Source: Flaccisagitta enflata (lineage: Eukaryota > Chaetognatha > Sagittoidea > Aphragmophora). From it: a stretch of DNA of 64,000 bases. Numbering within the stretch: position 1 is the first letter of the stretch; each line of letters begins with the position of its first letter. Under the pieces are notes generated by a model. It saw only the letters and a program-made list of their open reading frames with translations. It ran no database searches and was not told the origin of the DNA. A program made the position numbers and the translations under genes. Shown piece by piece: positions 47,395 through 59,927 of the stretch. The stretch lies in assembly GCA_965153355.1 (NCBI GenBank), contig OZ231127.1, forward strand, positions 73,470,001-73,534,000, in the 5' to 3' direction.

Positions 47395-47440
47395 TGTACA
47401 GTAGATCTCGTCTAGACTGGAGATAATGGGAGAAAAACAA
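47395..47440 (+). mobile_element. Solo TACAGTAGAT terminus
   Basis: TACAGTAGATCTCGTCTAGA followed by CTGGAGATAATGGG matches the ends of the elements at 23074 and 34244. No partner terminus was found downstream. Confidence 0.5.
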
Positions 47441-47554
47441 TTTTAGCCAGGGCAGTGATATTTGAAACCTAGACTAATAAAGGGATGCTTTATTGCCCAT
47501 GATAGCTAGTTACCATGGAAACGCATTTTTATGTTTTTTTGCTTAAATATGAAT

Positions 47555-47785
47555 ATTTTGAGAATTTTTTTCAGGGAATATTCTTTAAAACTAAATTTGC
47601 TACAACTTTCCTAAAGTATGTTCTGTAAGAATATCGCTCATTTAGTGGTTGCTAGGGGTTGTCACACATGGACACGCTATCTAGCAACAACCAAACAAGG
47701 GACATTCTTACAGAATATACTGTGGGAAAGTTGTAGCAAATTTGATTTTAAGCAAGATTCCCTAAATTTGTTTTTTCAAAATGTT
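47555..47785. repeat. Fold-back with about 80-bp arms
   Basis: The arms share AATTTGCTACAACTTTCC and GTTCTGTAAGAATAT on the left, and their complements on the right. The loop contains a GTTGCTAG...CTAGCAAC pair. A half copy with the same ATGTTCTGTAAGAATATTGC core lies at about 55140-55220. Confidence 0.75.
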
Positions 47786-48315
47786 GATATTTTAGCGAGA
47801 ATACATGGGCATGTGCATCCATGCCAACCAGCTATCATGGGAAATTACTACCTAGAAAATACGTTTGGCGACACCTTTGTTTGATAAGAGATAGCTCAAC
47901 TTCCCATTGAGATAAGTAAACAAGATTTATGACAATATTAATCTAGATCGAAAAATCTACAATCTAAGCACAAACTCGTCTTTGTCTTTTTCAAACCGTT
48001 TAGAATTGCTATATGTTTGAAGTTGATCATGTACTTTCAAAAATGGAAAAAAAATAAAATTTATTTTTTCTTCTACCCTTACATCTTTAAAATGCTCTCA
48101 ATTTTTACTAAAATATGATAGGAACATGCTGATTGCACCACTGGTTAGCTCTTGAGCTCTTGTTTTATAATCTCATGGATTTTTTGTCAGATTTTGGAAG
48201 GGGAGTTGCTCAAATTTGCAGCCAAAATGACCAAAATCTACAATAATTACCACAACCACCTGAAGAATATTTTTCTCTTTTGCTCTAGTAAGTATGAATA
48301 CAATATTAACTAATA
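47786..48315. other. no recognisable gene
   Basis: AT-rich unique DNA with no recognised features. Confidence 0.4.
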
Positions 48316-48319
48316 GCAG

Positions 48320-48850
48320 CTCAAAGGCAGTAAGTGGTCAGCGGTACCTGTGCCCTGATTTGAGTTGAGGGGGAGCAGGGCAGCGGCCCTAAAGGGGACA
48401 AAGTCCTGTAGAACACAGGCGAAATCTGTTCATCCTTACGTACCTCGGTCCGCTCGTCCATTTGTCCCCCCGCCTCACCCTCAGGGCTTTGTCTCCTTTG
48501 GGGCCTATTCTGACCCAAAATCTGCCAAATAGCCCAAATCCATAAAGCAATAAAAATTTATTCTAATAAGTGTTCAATCCCAGCTTACTGGCGCTATTTC
48601 AAACAAAGATGGTTTAAATCTAATTGATCCATTATCGAGAACACAATGGTATAAGGGGCTGAATCATTGGTTCAAAAAATAGTCTTGGGTTTAATGAATT
48701 ATTATTCACTTAAAGTTAGGCAATCTTCTTTGGTTTGTTATTTGCTCAGATTTAGGCCATATAAGCTTGGATTGATATGTGATTTAGGTCAGAATAGGCC
48801 CCAAAGGAGACAAAGCCCTGAGGTGAGGGCAGAGGCTGGCAATACGGACG
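48320..48850. mobile_element. Family C ends in inverted arrangement
   Basis: The terminal motif GGTCAGCGGTACCTGTGCCC and hairpin (CAGCGGCCCTAAAGGGGAC) lie at about 48330-48400. The block GGCTTTGTCTCCTTTGGGGC near 48480 recurs inverted near 48795. The middle is unique AT-rich DNA. Confidence 0.6.
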
Positions 48851-49720
48851 TACCTACAGACAGACAGTTTCAGTGTCATACAGGACCATTACCAAGGCTG
48901 CTTTATGATCAGATCCTGGGGATTTTGAGCGTGAGGAAGCATGTTGCACGAACTCAGATGTGTGTTTCTGAATGATAAGTACTAATAAAAAAGCATATAC
49001 TATCTAGCTAGTGGAACCATGCAAAAATTAAATCAAAAATTGCTGTTTATCTGGTTGAGATTGCCCAGATTTTCTTTAACTGAGATAACTTCAGTCTATG
49101 TCTCCAGCAACCAAGAGTGAGCTTGCCAAATGAGCATCTCTGTAAAAATGTCTATTTACAAAGTGCCTGGACTCTACAACCAGCTTTATCCGTCAGTCCA
49201 TTGATTGATTGATCGGTTAGTCAGTCACCATACTTCTTTTTATGATTTTATTCACCCCAGCCTCCTGGTAGCATAAATATAGCCCCTACCCGCCTTGCCT
49301 GACAATTATCATATATCAGCCTTGTTAATGAAGTTACAAAACTAATGCTTTTTTTTGTCCATTCTAAACCTAATAAAGCTAAATACCAGATTGGAGCAAA
49401 TGAAAGATCTCACAGATATTAAATAAATCTAAAATTTTAGTTATTGTGCAAATTCAGCCATAAGTATATTAAAAAGTGTGACTTTTTTTTTTGATTGACG
49501 TAGTATCCTTGATAAAGTCTATGGTCTAATGTGCTCTGCCTTCAGTTAGTCTTTTTCCCTATATTAACTTGCCCCGTTATCCCTCAAGTCTGAACAGTCC
49601 TGTATCTTAAGGGCATGTTTGCAGTTGTGTTTTTACCTGCACCAAGGAAAAAAAATATGGATCTCTTTGTGAAGACAACATACAAGAACAAAAAAATTAT
49701 GATTGTTTTTGCTTTGAGGA
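48851..49720. other. no recognisable gene
   Basis: AT-rich. A decayed hairpin-element fragment (CTCTACAACCAGCTTTATCC, then GTCAGTCC) lies at about 49168. Confidence 0.4.
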
Positions 49721-49726
49721 TCTTGT

Positions 49727-50130
49727 AACAAGGCCAGATACACAGCCATCAGTTGTGCCACACGGGTTCAGCAGCCTCAATTAGTCTTCAGAGTCATTGA
49801 GCAGGAGCAGTGAGGCCAAGATATAAAAAAACAAAAAGTAAAGTGTGACAGATGGACCAACGGACGGACGGGCGGACAGACGGACGGACGGACGGACGGA
49901 CTGACGGACGGACGTACGGACGGACAAAGGGGCATCAAGACTGGGATCTGGGATTTGAGGGGGGGGGGGTTACCGGAGGAGGAGAGAATTCCCCATATAT
50001 GTGAAATCCTAGGTCATCGACCCCTTCGGTACCGCTACCCTAAAGGGGACCAACCAATCACCCAACCAACCGACCAATGGATGGGTAGATGGACAATGCG
50101 GTGTGTAGAGTCGGGTTGCACCCGACTGAA
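49727..50130. mobile_element. Family A element ends with a variant AGTCGGG hairpin
   Basis: The distal end AACAAGGCCAGATACACAGC lies at 49727, with a (CGGA)n tract at 49860-49925. A family C hairpin fragment is at about 50010-50040, then CGACCAA tracts. The hairpin AGTCGGGTTGCACCCGACT is at 50109-50127, preceded by GTGTAG and followed by GAAAAG. The family C piece appears inserted inside. Confidence 0.62.
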
Positions 50131-50612
50131 AAGTAATGGCCTTCTTTACAGTTTCAAGGTACTAAAATGACAGAACAAATTAAGAACAAATTGGAGACAG
50201 GAACCGTGTAGCGCGGTGTATAGTATAGTAATATAGTACTATAGTTGGGTAGTGTAGTAATGGCGGTGCTCCCGCTGCAATTAGTCCAGCATTAAAGATA
50301 GACTGAGAAATATTTGATGGTGAGGTTGCTTCCTGTTTTACGATGGCAGGAAGATGAAATGTGGCGTCTAAGTCCTAACTACCCAGTTTCTCTACCACCA
50401 GAGGGACAAACACGCACTCCCAAAGTTACAACTACGATTTATTTATCACGTGGCTTTTTTTTTTCAGGTTTCAAGATTATTCTCTGATAGGTTGGATCCA
50501 GATCATACTTACTCGTAGATGACTTGTCAGCCAAAAACCGGATTTTTCTGACAGCCCAAATCCAATCAGTCGAGCGTGAAATCAATTTGGTTGATACCTT
50601 TTACTTCAAGCC

Positions 50613-50800
50613 AAACAAGGCCGGAATCACGGCAACCCTAACTGTGCGCGGGTAAGCAGCGACTATATTTTAGGTCACTAGAGCATTTGGGCAGTGAGGC
50701 CAAAGACCGCAAAAAGACATAAATAAGGAGGGGACCAACCGACCAACCAACCGACTTACTGACGGACCAATAAAGCGAGTTGTAGAGTGGCGACTAAAAT
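50613..50800 (-). mobile_element. Family A element
   Basis: AACAAGGCCGGAATCACGGC, then a middle containing GCCAAAGACCGCAAAAAG, CCAACCGACC repeats and GCGAGTTGTAGAGTGGCGAC followed by TAAAATA. The hairpin has lost one arm. Confidence 0.65.
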
Positions 50801-50811
50801 AAGTAGATAGT

Positions 50812-51230
50812 TTTTGGGCAGCGGCCCCGAAGAATACGAAGCCCTGTACAACATATGGGCACTTTGCTCTCTCATATCCTTCTCTTGCTATCCTTTTGTG
50901 CCCCCCTTCCTGGCCTCCAGGCCATGTCTCAGCCATGGGGCTGTATTGTTTAAGACTAAATCCCAGTCTGGGCATAGTCCACCTCAGGCAAAGTTCTCGC
51001 TAGTCCCAGTCTGAGTTGAGCTCAGGTGGGATTTGAGGCCATCAGGGGCTGGGGCATGGGACCTCCAGGCTGAATGAGCCTGGAGCTGGGGGGAGGGTGC
51101 GGAAGGAAGAAGAAGGAAGAAGGAAGCCATGGTGAGCATGGGTCTCGTTGCCCAGGAACCTGCTCCCCTCCTTCAGCCTGGCGCTCACTTGCGGGGCACG
51201 GTGCCGCTGACCACTATTTTTGCGATCTTG
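50812..51230. mobile_element. Family C element, degenerate
   Basis: GGGCAGCGGCCCCGAAGAATA at the left, a core with ATCCCAGTC/GGGATTTGAGGCC remnants, and GGGGCACGGTGCCGCTGACC near 51195 at the right. Confidence 0.55.
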
Positions 51231-52286
51231 TTTTGGTGCGAAAACGCTCTATAACTGGCTGTACATCAGTTTGTTTAATTCGGTATCATCGATCAGCGAT
51301 CTTGTCTTTTATTAGCTCATATTGTTTTATCGTCGCGCTCAGTCAAATCGATCAGCCAAATTGGTCGACGTGGCGTAGTATCGATGATGACGGCACTGCG
51401 ATCGAAAGATCTGGCATAATGGTTACGCCAGTCTGACAAAGTGCCATGCCACTGAGCAGTTGTTTTACTGAAATCTTTAGTGGCCTTGAAAGATAATGTT
51501 CGCATGCAACTTATTTGATGGACTGACAAGCACATTTATTTCTATTTGACATCTTTCTTTTCAAGCGACAATAATCACCCATATGAACTTATCAGCCAAG
51601 GCATGATTTTTTCAGTGCATGATGCCTTTATATTTTGATAAATGCAGAGTCTGCATTGCAGACTGATAAAGGAGAAGCTCAAAAGGCAATTTTTCCATAT
51701 TTGCATCAGCACAGAATGCGCGGCATTTTCAGTATAAAGATTAAAACACTACATGACAATCTACTTCGAGATTGAATTTAACTTGTAGGCAGAAACTATT
51801 CATATTGATATGTTTTGGAACTAAGTAGTCATCTGTAATAACTACTGATCATTTCAGAAAAACTTACATTCTCAATCAAAACAAATATGTGTCAAAGCAT
51901 TTAAAGTTACATGGCACATAGCATTTCGCTCCCCCTTTCTGTATGACATGGTGCTAAAATCTGAACCAGGGCGAGTTTTGGCATAATTTTTTTTTTCAAG
52001 AAAACCATTTGGGTAGAAGATCACTTTAAGTGAGACTAAGACTTCAAAAGAAGTGTGTAACATTGAAAAAAATGAAGTATAAATATTGCATTTCGCCATT
52101 GTTCATTTGTTCGCGTTTCATGCGCGTTTTATGCTTCTTTTACATAAACCGCTACGGGAGCGGCCATGTCTTTTTTTCCATCAAGAAGCTTCTAGAAGTG
52201 GTGTCCCTTTAGCCAATTTGTAGCTAAACATCAGCACTTATATGTATACAGGTTTTTTTCCCTGTAAAGTGAAAAAAAAGATTCTA
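51231..52286. other. no recognisable gene
   Basis: AT-rich sequence with no recognised features. Confidence 0.4.
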
Positions 52287-53645
52287 ACAGAATTAAATAG
52301 TATTAACTGATACTAAATAGTACTAAATAGTACTAAATAGTGCTAAGAAGTAGAAAAAAAAATACTAAAAAGTACTAAAAAGTACAAGACAGTATTAAAT
52401 AGAACAAAATAGTACTAAATAGTGATAAATAGTATTAGATAGCAATAAATAGTACTAAATAGTATTAAGTAGTGTTAAATAGTATTAAATAGTATTAAAT
52501 ATTATTAAATAGTAATAGTAAATAGTAAGTAATAATAAGTAGTAAATTGTAAATAGTAACTAATAAACTGTTTTAAGGTCAATAGGAGCTTGTGTACCAA
52601 TTTTCAACAAAAATCTTTAACTTTTACTACCCTTTGCCTATTATTTTCGTAGTAATAGTTAGCTGGTTTACATAGGCAGAGAGTAGTAAAAGTATGTGAA
52701 TTTTTTTCTAATTTGGTATACAAGTATTAGGTAGTAAATAAACAAATCCTGCCAAATTTGAATGAAATCTGAAGTCTGGTTTATAAGATATTAGCTTATA
52801 AATGTAGTAATATAATAAAAGACCTTCTGAAATTTTTAAAGACATTATATCTTTGGATCCATACTTTAGAATTTCATGAAACTTTGCTACAATTATTTTT
52901 AGGTCAGCCAAGGAAAGCTTGTGCCAATTTTCAACAAAAATCTTAGCTTTACTACCTTTGCTGTATTATTTTAGTAGTAATATTTAGCTAGTTCTGTGAG
53001 CAGAGGAGTAGTAAATGATTTTCCTAATTTGGTATACAAGTAGAGGGTAGTAAATAAACAACCCCTGCAAAATTTGAATTAAATCTGAAGTCTGGTTTAT
53101 GAGATATTACCTTATCAATGTATTAATATGTTACAAGGACTTAGGCAGTTTACATAGGCAAAAGGTAGTAAAATTATGTAAATGTTTTTTTAGTTTGGTA
53201 TATAAGTAAAGGGTGTTAATTGAACAGCCCCTGCAAAATTTTAATAAATTCTGAAGTCTGGTTTATAAGATATTTGCTTTTAAATGTAGTAATATTTTAT
53301 TAGTACTATTTTTGTTTATTTTTTATTATTTTGTAATATTTTGTACTATTTAGTACTATTTTTTATTGTTTGTAGTATTTTGTACTATTTACTATCATTT
53401 TTTTCAATTTATACTATCTAGTAATATTTTTCAATAATTAGTAATATTTTATACTGTTTTTTAGTATTTACTATTACTTAGTAGTATTTTTTGCTATTTA
53501 GTACTATTTAGTATTCATTACTAATCTATATTACCATTCAATGCTATTTAGGACTATGTAGTATTATTTAGTACCATTTAATAATATTTAGTACTATTTA
53601 GTATCATTACTCACTATTACTTACTATTATTATTTGCTATTACTT
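52287..53645. repeat. Inverted minisatellite arrays (AGTACTAAAT)n around a threefold 250-bp repeat
   Basis: 52290-52560 is a degenerate run of AGTACTAAAT; 53290-53640 is the same minisatellite on the opposite strand (TAGTACTATTT). Between them, blocks with AATTTGGTATACAAGTA and TCTGAAGTCTGGTTTATAAG recur at about 52570-52830, 52905-53140 and 53150-53290. Confidence 0.8.
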
Positions 53646-55135
53646 CTACTACTTTCATTACTTATCATTAACTCACTGTCAATATCATTCATTCTTCTCA
53701 TTTCACTTTCCTCAAAACTAGCTAGTCAGCCAAAGTCGAGTTGGATGCACAGACTCTGTGGGATTTGTTCTTTACAGCTGAAACCGAAAACAAATGAACA
53801 ATCTTGACTCATTTTTGCCCTGACTACGTCACGGTCTTGGCCGCGTAACCTTCGAATCCTAGCTCCGCCCACTCTGCGATTTTTTTAAAAAGACGAGGAA
53901 GGAAGTCATCTTTCCAAAAATCTTTGTCAGAAATTGGGCGGCGAAAGGATTCACCAAAAAGTACACAAAAGTTTTAAAAAAAAACGCGCCATAACTGGAC
54001 AGGTGTGGCTTCATCACTCAAATTGTAGTAAAATTTATTTTTTCCCAATTTTTTTTCCTCAGTGTCATTCACCAGTTCTTCCTCTTTCGTTTGATACCTT
54101 AAAAGTGCCAAAACTCTTTGTAGTTTTTCTGTAAAAGAGGATTTTCTAAATGACGTTCAGATCGCAAAAACTCTCCTCAAAACCGCGGTTTATCAATATA
54201 AATATCATACTACTACGAAAATAAGCGATTTTTCCACGAGTAAGGGCATATTTCTTCCTCTTATTGTATCTAGTTATGGTACAAAATAAAAAAATCCCGA
54301 AAAAAAAGAATCAAAATCGCCCTGTTTCAAACTTGAGGTCATTTGTAAAATGCTATGTGCCTGGTTGACCTGAAATAATCGTGTTTTTTTCTGTAAAAAA
54401 TATTCTAAATGTTAATAAGCACAAAATGCAAAAAGAAAACTAGTGCTTTTCATTTCCTCAAAAAATATTTTTTTTTATTTCTGTAAGAAATAATGATGAC
54501 GCAGTTTATATACTTTAAACTATTGTTTCAGGGATCAGAAGTTTTCTGCAATGTATAAACTAAATGTTGTATGCATCTACAAGTTATTGATATTACAGCT
54601 GGCTGTAATGAACAAAATGTTGCTTGCAATGATTGGTTGAAAGAATTACAGCAGACTGTAATGCTCCAATTTTAGAACATTACAGCCGGGACGACTGGAA
54701 GGCGATTCCCGGTGACCTGATGCTGGTTTTTGGCGACTCGAAGGCGATTCCCGGCGATTCGCGGGACTTTTAAGATGGCTTGATGAAGAGGTTTTTTGGC
54801 GATTTGTATTTTGTTCGGTTTCTTTTTCAAGAAATTTTGAGGGTGATGAAGAAACCGCGAAGGGAACGCTGAGTGAGGAGGAGAATTTTTCACTGCTGAA
54901 GATATAACAACCTGTAACCACGACAACAAAAACCACAACAATAACAACTACTACATACGGTGGGGTTCGCGGAATAACAGCCTAAACTGGAGGAAGGTAT
55001 TTAAGTGTCTTAAATTCATTTGTCAAACTTGATATTTGAAATATAAGTTGTTCAATCAATGCTTTTGTCCCTGAGTTTTTTGGTTGCTATGGAAACCAAA
55101 ACATTTATAACTACTAGAATATCACTCTTTTGACA
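53646..55135. other. no recognisable gene
   Basis: AT-rich. A short GGCGATTCCCGG/GGCGACTCG repeat lies at 54695-54770, and a TTACAGC/GCTGTAA inverted pair at about 54594-54690. Confidence 0.4.
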
Positions 55136-55137
55136 AA

Positions 55138-55251
55138 TATTATCAGGGAACATTGCTCAGAATCAAATTTGTTTCAATTTTCCGACAGTATGTTCTGTAA
55201 GAATATTGCTCATTTGGCCGACAACGACGACAACGACATCGACATCGACAT

Positions 55252-55288
<37 letters not shown>

Positions 55289-55312
55289 AACAACAACAAC
55301 AACAACAGACTC
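55138..55312. repeat. Half fold-back followed by (GACAAC)n microsatellite
   Basis: The fold-back half (about 55140-55222) is homologous to 47555-47785. Its sequence switches at GGCCGACAACGACG into GACATC/GACAAC/AACAAC repeats to 55307. Confidence 0.78.
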
Positions 55313-56059
55313 ACATATCTCGATTTTTGGTAGGTGCTCCCCATGCGTAATATGCCGATTCACTTGGGGAATCACTATGAAGTGAAGAGGAGGGGTTGTA
55401 AAAGCCTTCTTCCAAGTCTTTGACTTCTAATTGATACCGCAGTTGACGAGCTACTCGATTAATTAGGCCTTCATTCATTTTGCAACTTGACAAGCAGATT
55501 GGTTGGTCTAATGGTCTCGCGCCTGTTCAGTTTAGACTTTTGACCGCTTACCAGATCAAATCTTCACTTCAAAATTTTATGCTCATGCCACAGTTGACGA
55601 AATGCAAGTCAACGCCTAATTGCCCATGATTGTGTTAATATGCATTTACAGAGTTCGACAATCTATTCGGTTGACCAAATCAATGAAATCGTTCATGATT
55701 CTGTTTGTTGATGAATCATATCGCAGTTGGCAAGCTGCTTGGTTGGCGACTCAGGTCTGGATGATATTGAGGTCGACAAGCTACTTGGGCCGAAAACGGC
55801 AATATTTGTTGATTGATTAAGTTGATATTCTTTGTGTACTGTGAGCAGACAGGATTCAAATTCTGTCGGGAAACGAGGTGGACTTTGTACTCAACTAGAA
55901 TTTGCTTAGTAACGACGAGACTCACCATGTTCTCCCTCGACTTTATAGTTAAAAAGATTTCTGAATTCGCCATATGATACACGGATATACGGACCAAGAC
56001 GGTTGGGTGCGGCAGGTGTTTTCACTTGTGCTTGAAGGACGGACGGACGGTGGGACAGA

Positions 56060-56090
56060 GCCTCATAAGGAGGTACGTTGGCGCACCTCC
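56060..56090 (+). repeat. AGGT-type hairpin end
   Basis: CATAAGGAGGTACGTTGGCG, then CACCTCCTAAAAAG, preceded by a CGGACGG tract: the AGGT/ACCT variant of the element-end hairpin. Confidence 0.55.
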
Positions 56091-56261
56091 TAAAAAGCCA
56101 ATTACCTCACTGTGCCGATGCTCATTTCGTATTGATCAAACATTCAATTTTGCATTTAGTTGAATAAAGCCTTTTCCATTCAGATGTCGTGGTAGTTGCC
56201 ATCTTACTTCCAGTTTCGGCGCTCCGACAAAAGAACCATCGGATATTGAGTGGGTTTCACT

Positions 56262-56680
56262 TTAATTTTTAGCTGCAGACACACAACTCTATAAGAGGCT
56301 TTGTCCGTCCGTCGGTCCGTCCATTAGTCTGTCAGTCCGTCCTGGTGATGGAGTTGGAAATTGCGAAAACATGCATTTTCGAGGCTCCCGTTGTGACTCT
56401 CTGCGAGTGTAAGTGTGTGTGGGGTGGGCTTGGGTGTGAAGGGGGATTGTTCGCCCCTGCCCACCCGTACGCAACGATATTGTGACCCCGCCTCACTTGT
56501 TTAGATGCGTCTTCGCATCTCTATAAGATAAGAGCCTTTAAGAGGGTTTGAACGTCTATCCGCCCGCCCGTCGGTCTATCCATTTCCCATATGTCACAAA
56601 TTACTGAATTCATTAAAAGATAACCAATCACTGACCAGCCATCATCATTTTTAGATACGTCATCGCATCTCTGGAGCAGC
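56262..56680. mobile_element. Family A element followed by two family B hairpin ends
   Basis: A degenerate hairpin (AGCTGCAGACACACAACT) with GTCC/GTCGG tract at 56272-56340, and the distal CCCCTGCCCACCCGTACGCA at about 56455. Then the hairpin AGATGCGTCTTCGCATCT at 56502-56519 with CTATAAGATAAGAG and CCGCCCGCCCG, and a decayed hairpin AGATACGTCATCGCATCT at about 56654. The last two are about 150 bp apart, like monomers of the 35-42 kb satellite. Confidence 0.65.
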
Positions 56681-56754
56681 GCGTACCTTGATTTGATTTC
56701 TTTCAACAGTTGTGACTTGGCCCCCATCCCACCCACCTTCACAATTCGTTTGTT

Positions 56755-57490
56755 TTTGGGCAGCGGCCCCGGAGGGGTCGATGACCTATGGTTCCACACA
56801 GGAGCAGTTTTGCATCCCCATTAGGATAATCGGCAGCAAGCGTCAGAACAGGACACCAGCAGACTCTCCAGACTGAAGTCAGGCTGCTCGGATTTGATCA
56901 GGCGCCTTTCCAGACCTGATCAAGGGCACCAGGCGTCAGATGCCAGGCGCCCCTGGCGGGGGGCGCCTCTAAGACTCGAATCCGGCTGTGGAGCCTGAAA
57001 TCAGGCCTCTGGGCCTCAAAATCAGAACTCTCAGACTATAAATCAGAGCCTCTTTGGTTAATCAGAGTCTGGCGGATTAAATCAAAGCACAGACCCCAGT
57101 AGGCCTCTCAGAAACTACAATTAGCATCTGGGATATAAATCAGGCCTCTTAGACCACAATCAGGCCTCTCAGACCATATATCAGGCCTCTTAGGCCCCAA
57201 CTCAGCCTTGGACCTGCATCAGGCCTCTCAGACCCCCATCCTGGCCTCTCAAACACAATCAGGCATCTGGGATCCCAAATCAGGCCTCAGACCTAATCAG
57301 GCCTCCCAGACCTCTTATCAGGCTCTCACCCCAGATAGACCTTATGGGACAATCAGACCCTCGGACCCAGATCATGCCTCCCAAAAAAATTGCATGTGGA
57401 ATTATAGGTCGTCGACCTCGGGACCGCTTCCATTCTGCAGCTTCTGATTAAATGATATCAATGGGGCATCGGGAACCGCTGACCATAATG
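56755..57490. mobile_element. Family C element with CAGGCCTCTCAGACC core
   Basis: Left hairpin GGCAGCGGCCCCGGAGGGGT, then CGATGACCTATG. About 18 degenerate copies of a roughly 20-bp unit (ATCAGGCCTCTCAGACC) run from 56990 to 57380. The right part has GGTCGTCGACCTCGGGACCG and GGGGCATCGGGAACCGCTGA. There are no genes inside. Confidence 0.7.
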
Positions 57491-57724
57491 ACGCTTGAGC
57501 GGCCTGTTATTTTTTTGTTTCTGTTTTTTTTTTACTGGTGTATAATCCGGACCATTTACAACTATCCTTATGATAAGCAAAATTCACCTCAAACCTTACC
57601 AAAGGGCTGGCCAATATAAGTATGACTGATACTACTTATACCCTCTAGGCCTCTCAAAATCTACTACCATTCACTTTATGACCAAACTTTTTCGTTGATG
57701 GGCTCCTCAACCGTTCGGAATGGA

Positions 57725-57835
57725 GACAGACAGAAAGACAGACAGACAAAGTCACGCAGAGAGGGAAATAGACCGAGAGAAAAACAGGCAGAGAGACAGA
57801 CAGTCAGATAGACAGACAGACAGAGACATGCCGGG
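57725..57835. repeat. (GACA)n-rich tract
   Basis: Interrupted GACA repeats. Confidence 0.8.
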
Positions 57836-58359
57836 ATAGAAGAGCGAGAGAAGCCTTTTTTTGTCTGTTATTTTGCTCATTAAATTCTAAACGGTAAGAA
57901 AGACTCAGTCAGCGTCGCAGTTGATGTTAAGTTACTCAATTGTTCTCTATTCAATAAATTCGTCAAGAGACCAAAATTGGAATGTCACGATCAGAAGCCT
58001 AGCCATCAGGTTGTGTAGGAAGTACAAAAACAAGGGCCTAACGGTTAATGTTGCACAATCAGCAAGAATGCTGTTAGGAATCTATGGCAAAACAACAACA
58101 ACAAGGGTCAAGATGCACAATCAACCAGCAGATTGTGCAAAATGTACAGACAAAAACCTTACTCCGTTTTTTTTTCATGAGAAGACAAAAGAGGATTTTT
58201 GGGCAAAAAAAATAAAAAACAAAGAATATTAGGCGTTCACCCTTGTAACTCAGTCTCAGAGAGATGAGTTGATGCGTATAATAAAAATAAGTAAAGGAGA
58301 GAGCATCAGCGCGATAAAGTTACGAGGCGTACAGTAACCATCTGAGCGACGGACCAGCG

Positions 58360-58600
58360 AGCATTGCCGCGTGCTACGTTACTCTATAAGCCACGTTTTC
58401 GGTCCATTTTTCCATCCGTCCCCTGTCTGACCATCCGTCCACTGTCCGACCATCCGTCCGTCCATCTATCACATTTGCCAAGTCAGCGCAGACTTCCAGT
58501 CGCCAAATTGTTGTCTAACTGGTCTCATACATCACTGTCCCTTCCCACCCGCACACGACCAAGGTTACCGTGTATCCGGCCTTGTTTGAAGGTGGGAGGG
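58360..58600 (+). mobile_element. Family A element
   Basis: Degenerate hairpin (GCCGCGTGCTACGTTACTCT), GTCC-type tract, CTTCCCACCCGCACACGACC and the distal CCGTGTATCCGGCCTTGTTT. An AGGGCGCACCTCAAAC hairpin remnant follows at about 58597. Confidence 0.72.
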
Positions 58601-58702
58601 CGCACCTCAAACAAGGGAGAGAGAAAAGAGGGAATCACACGAGGAAGAGTTTATAAGAGACGAGGGAAAGAAAAACATTTCTCGTCTCTTTGCCAACCAA
58701 AG

Positions 58703-58850
<148 letters not shown>

Positions 58851-59034
58851 TAGACATTGAATGAATATCTTCAGTTCATTTGCACCCTCGATTGCAAGGT
58901 GCGAGATGAGGTGCAAGTGGAGGTAGGCCGAGGTGTAAGTCTTGCTCCACTTACTCTACATAAACAGACGCACCAATGGACGAACAAAAATTCTAATGAA
59001 CGCATACATGAACGCTTTTAAACAAGTGACGCGG

Positions 59035-59355
59035 GGTCACAATATCGTTGCTGATGGGTGGACAGGGGCATACAACTCCCATCCATACGGACGGACGGAC
59101 CAACGACGGACAGACAGAGCAACTTAAAACATAACTGTAAACGAACTCCTCCACATACGGTCCGTACAAACGGAAAAACAGAGCCTTTTAAAGAGTTGCG
59201 TGTCCGCAACTTAAAACATAACTGTAAACGAACTCCTCCACATACGGTCCGCACAAACGGAAAAACAGAGCCTTTTAAAGAGTTGCGTGTCCGCAACTTA
59301 AAACATAACGGTAAACGAACTCCTCCACATACGGTCCGTACAAACGGAAAAACAA
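59035..59355. repeat. 88-bp tandem repeat of a family A end (about 2.6 copies)
   Basis: The unit AACTTAAAACATAACTGTAA, then ACGAACTCCTCCACATACGG, then CGGAAAAACAGAGCCTTTTA and the hairpin AGTTGCGTGTCCGCAACT. Complete units begin at about 59120 and 59208; a third ends without its hairpin near 59355. A family A distal motif with a CGGA tract precedes it (59036-59115). Confidence 0.85.
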
Positions 59356-59927
59356 GGACTGCAGAGGCAATTTTTTTCAGGGGCGTATAAAATTGAGTCG
59401 CCATTGCTACTTCCCCTCCCCCGCGACAGGTTCAAAAATCAATGATTTTCTATCCCATGAAAAAGCATTAAAACAATACATTTGGTCTCAAATAGGGTGT
59501 CAAATTGTGTTATACTAATCATATTTGTTGTTTTAGTACTATCAAAATTTATTAATCTTCTTTCTTTCTCTTTTCCCCCATAAGTTACCTTCCCCAACTA
59601 AGTTAATATAGTCCTGGGTTGTTTATTATTATCATTGTTATAATCTTTTTTTTTTTTGGCTATTCTATACCTTTCACGTCAATCGGTATGACTGAGGTAT
59701 GACTGAGGATTAGTACACGGCTGTCATGCCGGCCACGAACATGACTTTTTCTGCAAACGTTCTTTGTCAAATTTCAAATAAAAGCCAAATTTAAGTCGAC
59801 TTTAAATCTTTCAGAAAAGAATTGATTGTTAGCAGCGAAGCCTGGGGGCGATCGGGCGATCAAAGATCGATCAAGTCGAAAAAAAAACCAATTTGCATAC
59901 TAATAGTTTTTCCCGCGGTTATTTTCA

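Noticed and set aside
54646-54947. Minus-strand frame with RRESPSSRQK repeats
   Set aside because: Short GGCGATTCCCGG-type repeats give the pattern; no supporting evidence for a gene.
57921-58232. 103-aa plus-strand frame with a few cysteines
   Set aside because: No domain, no splice support, and a local inverted repeat explains part of it; considered chance.
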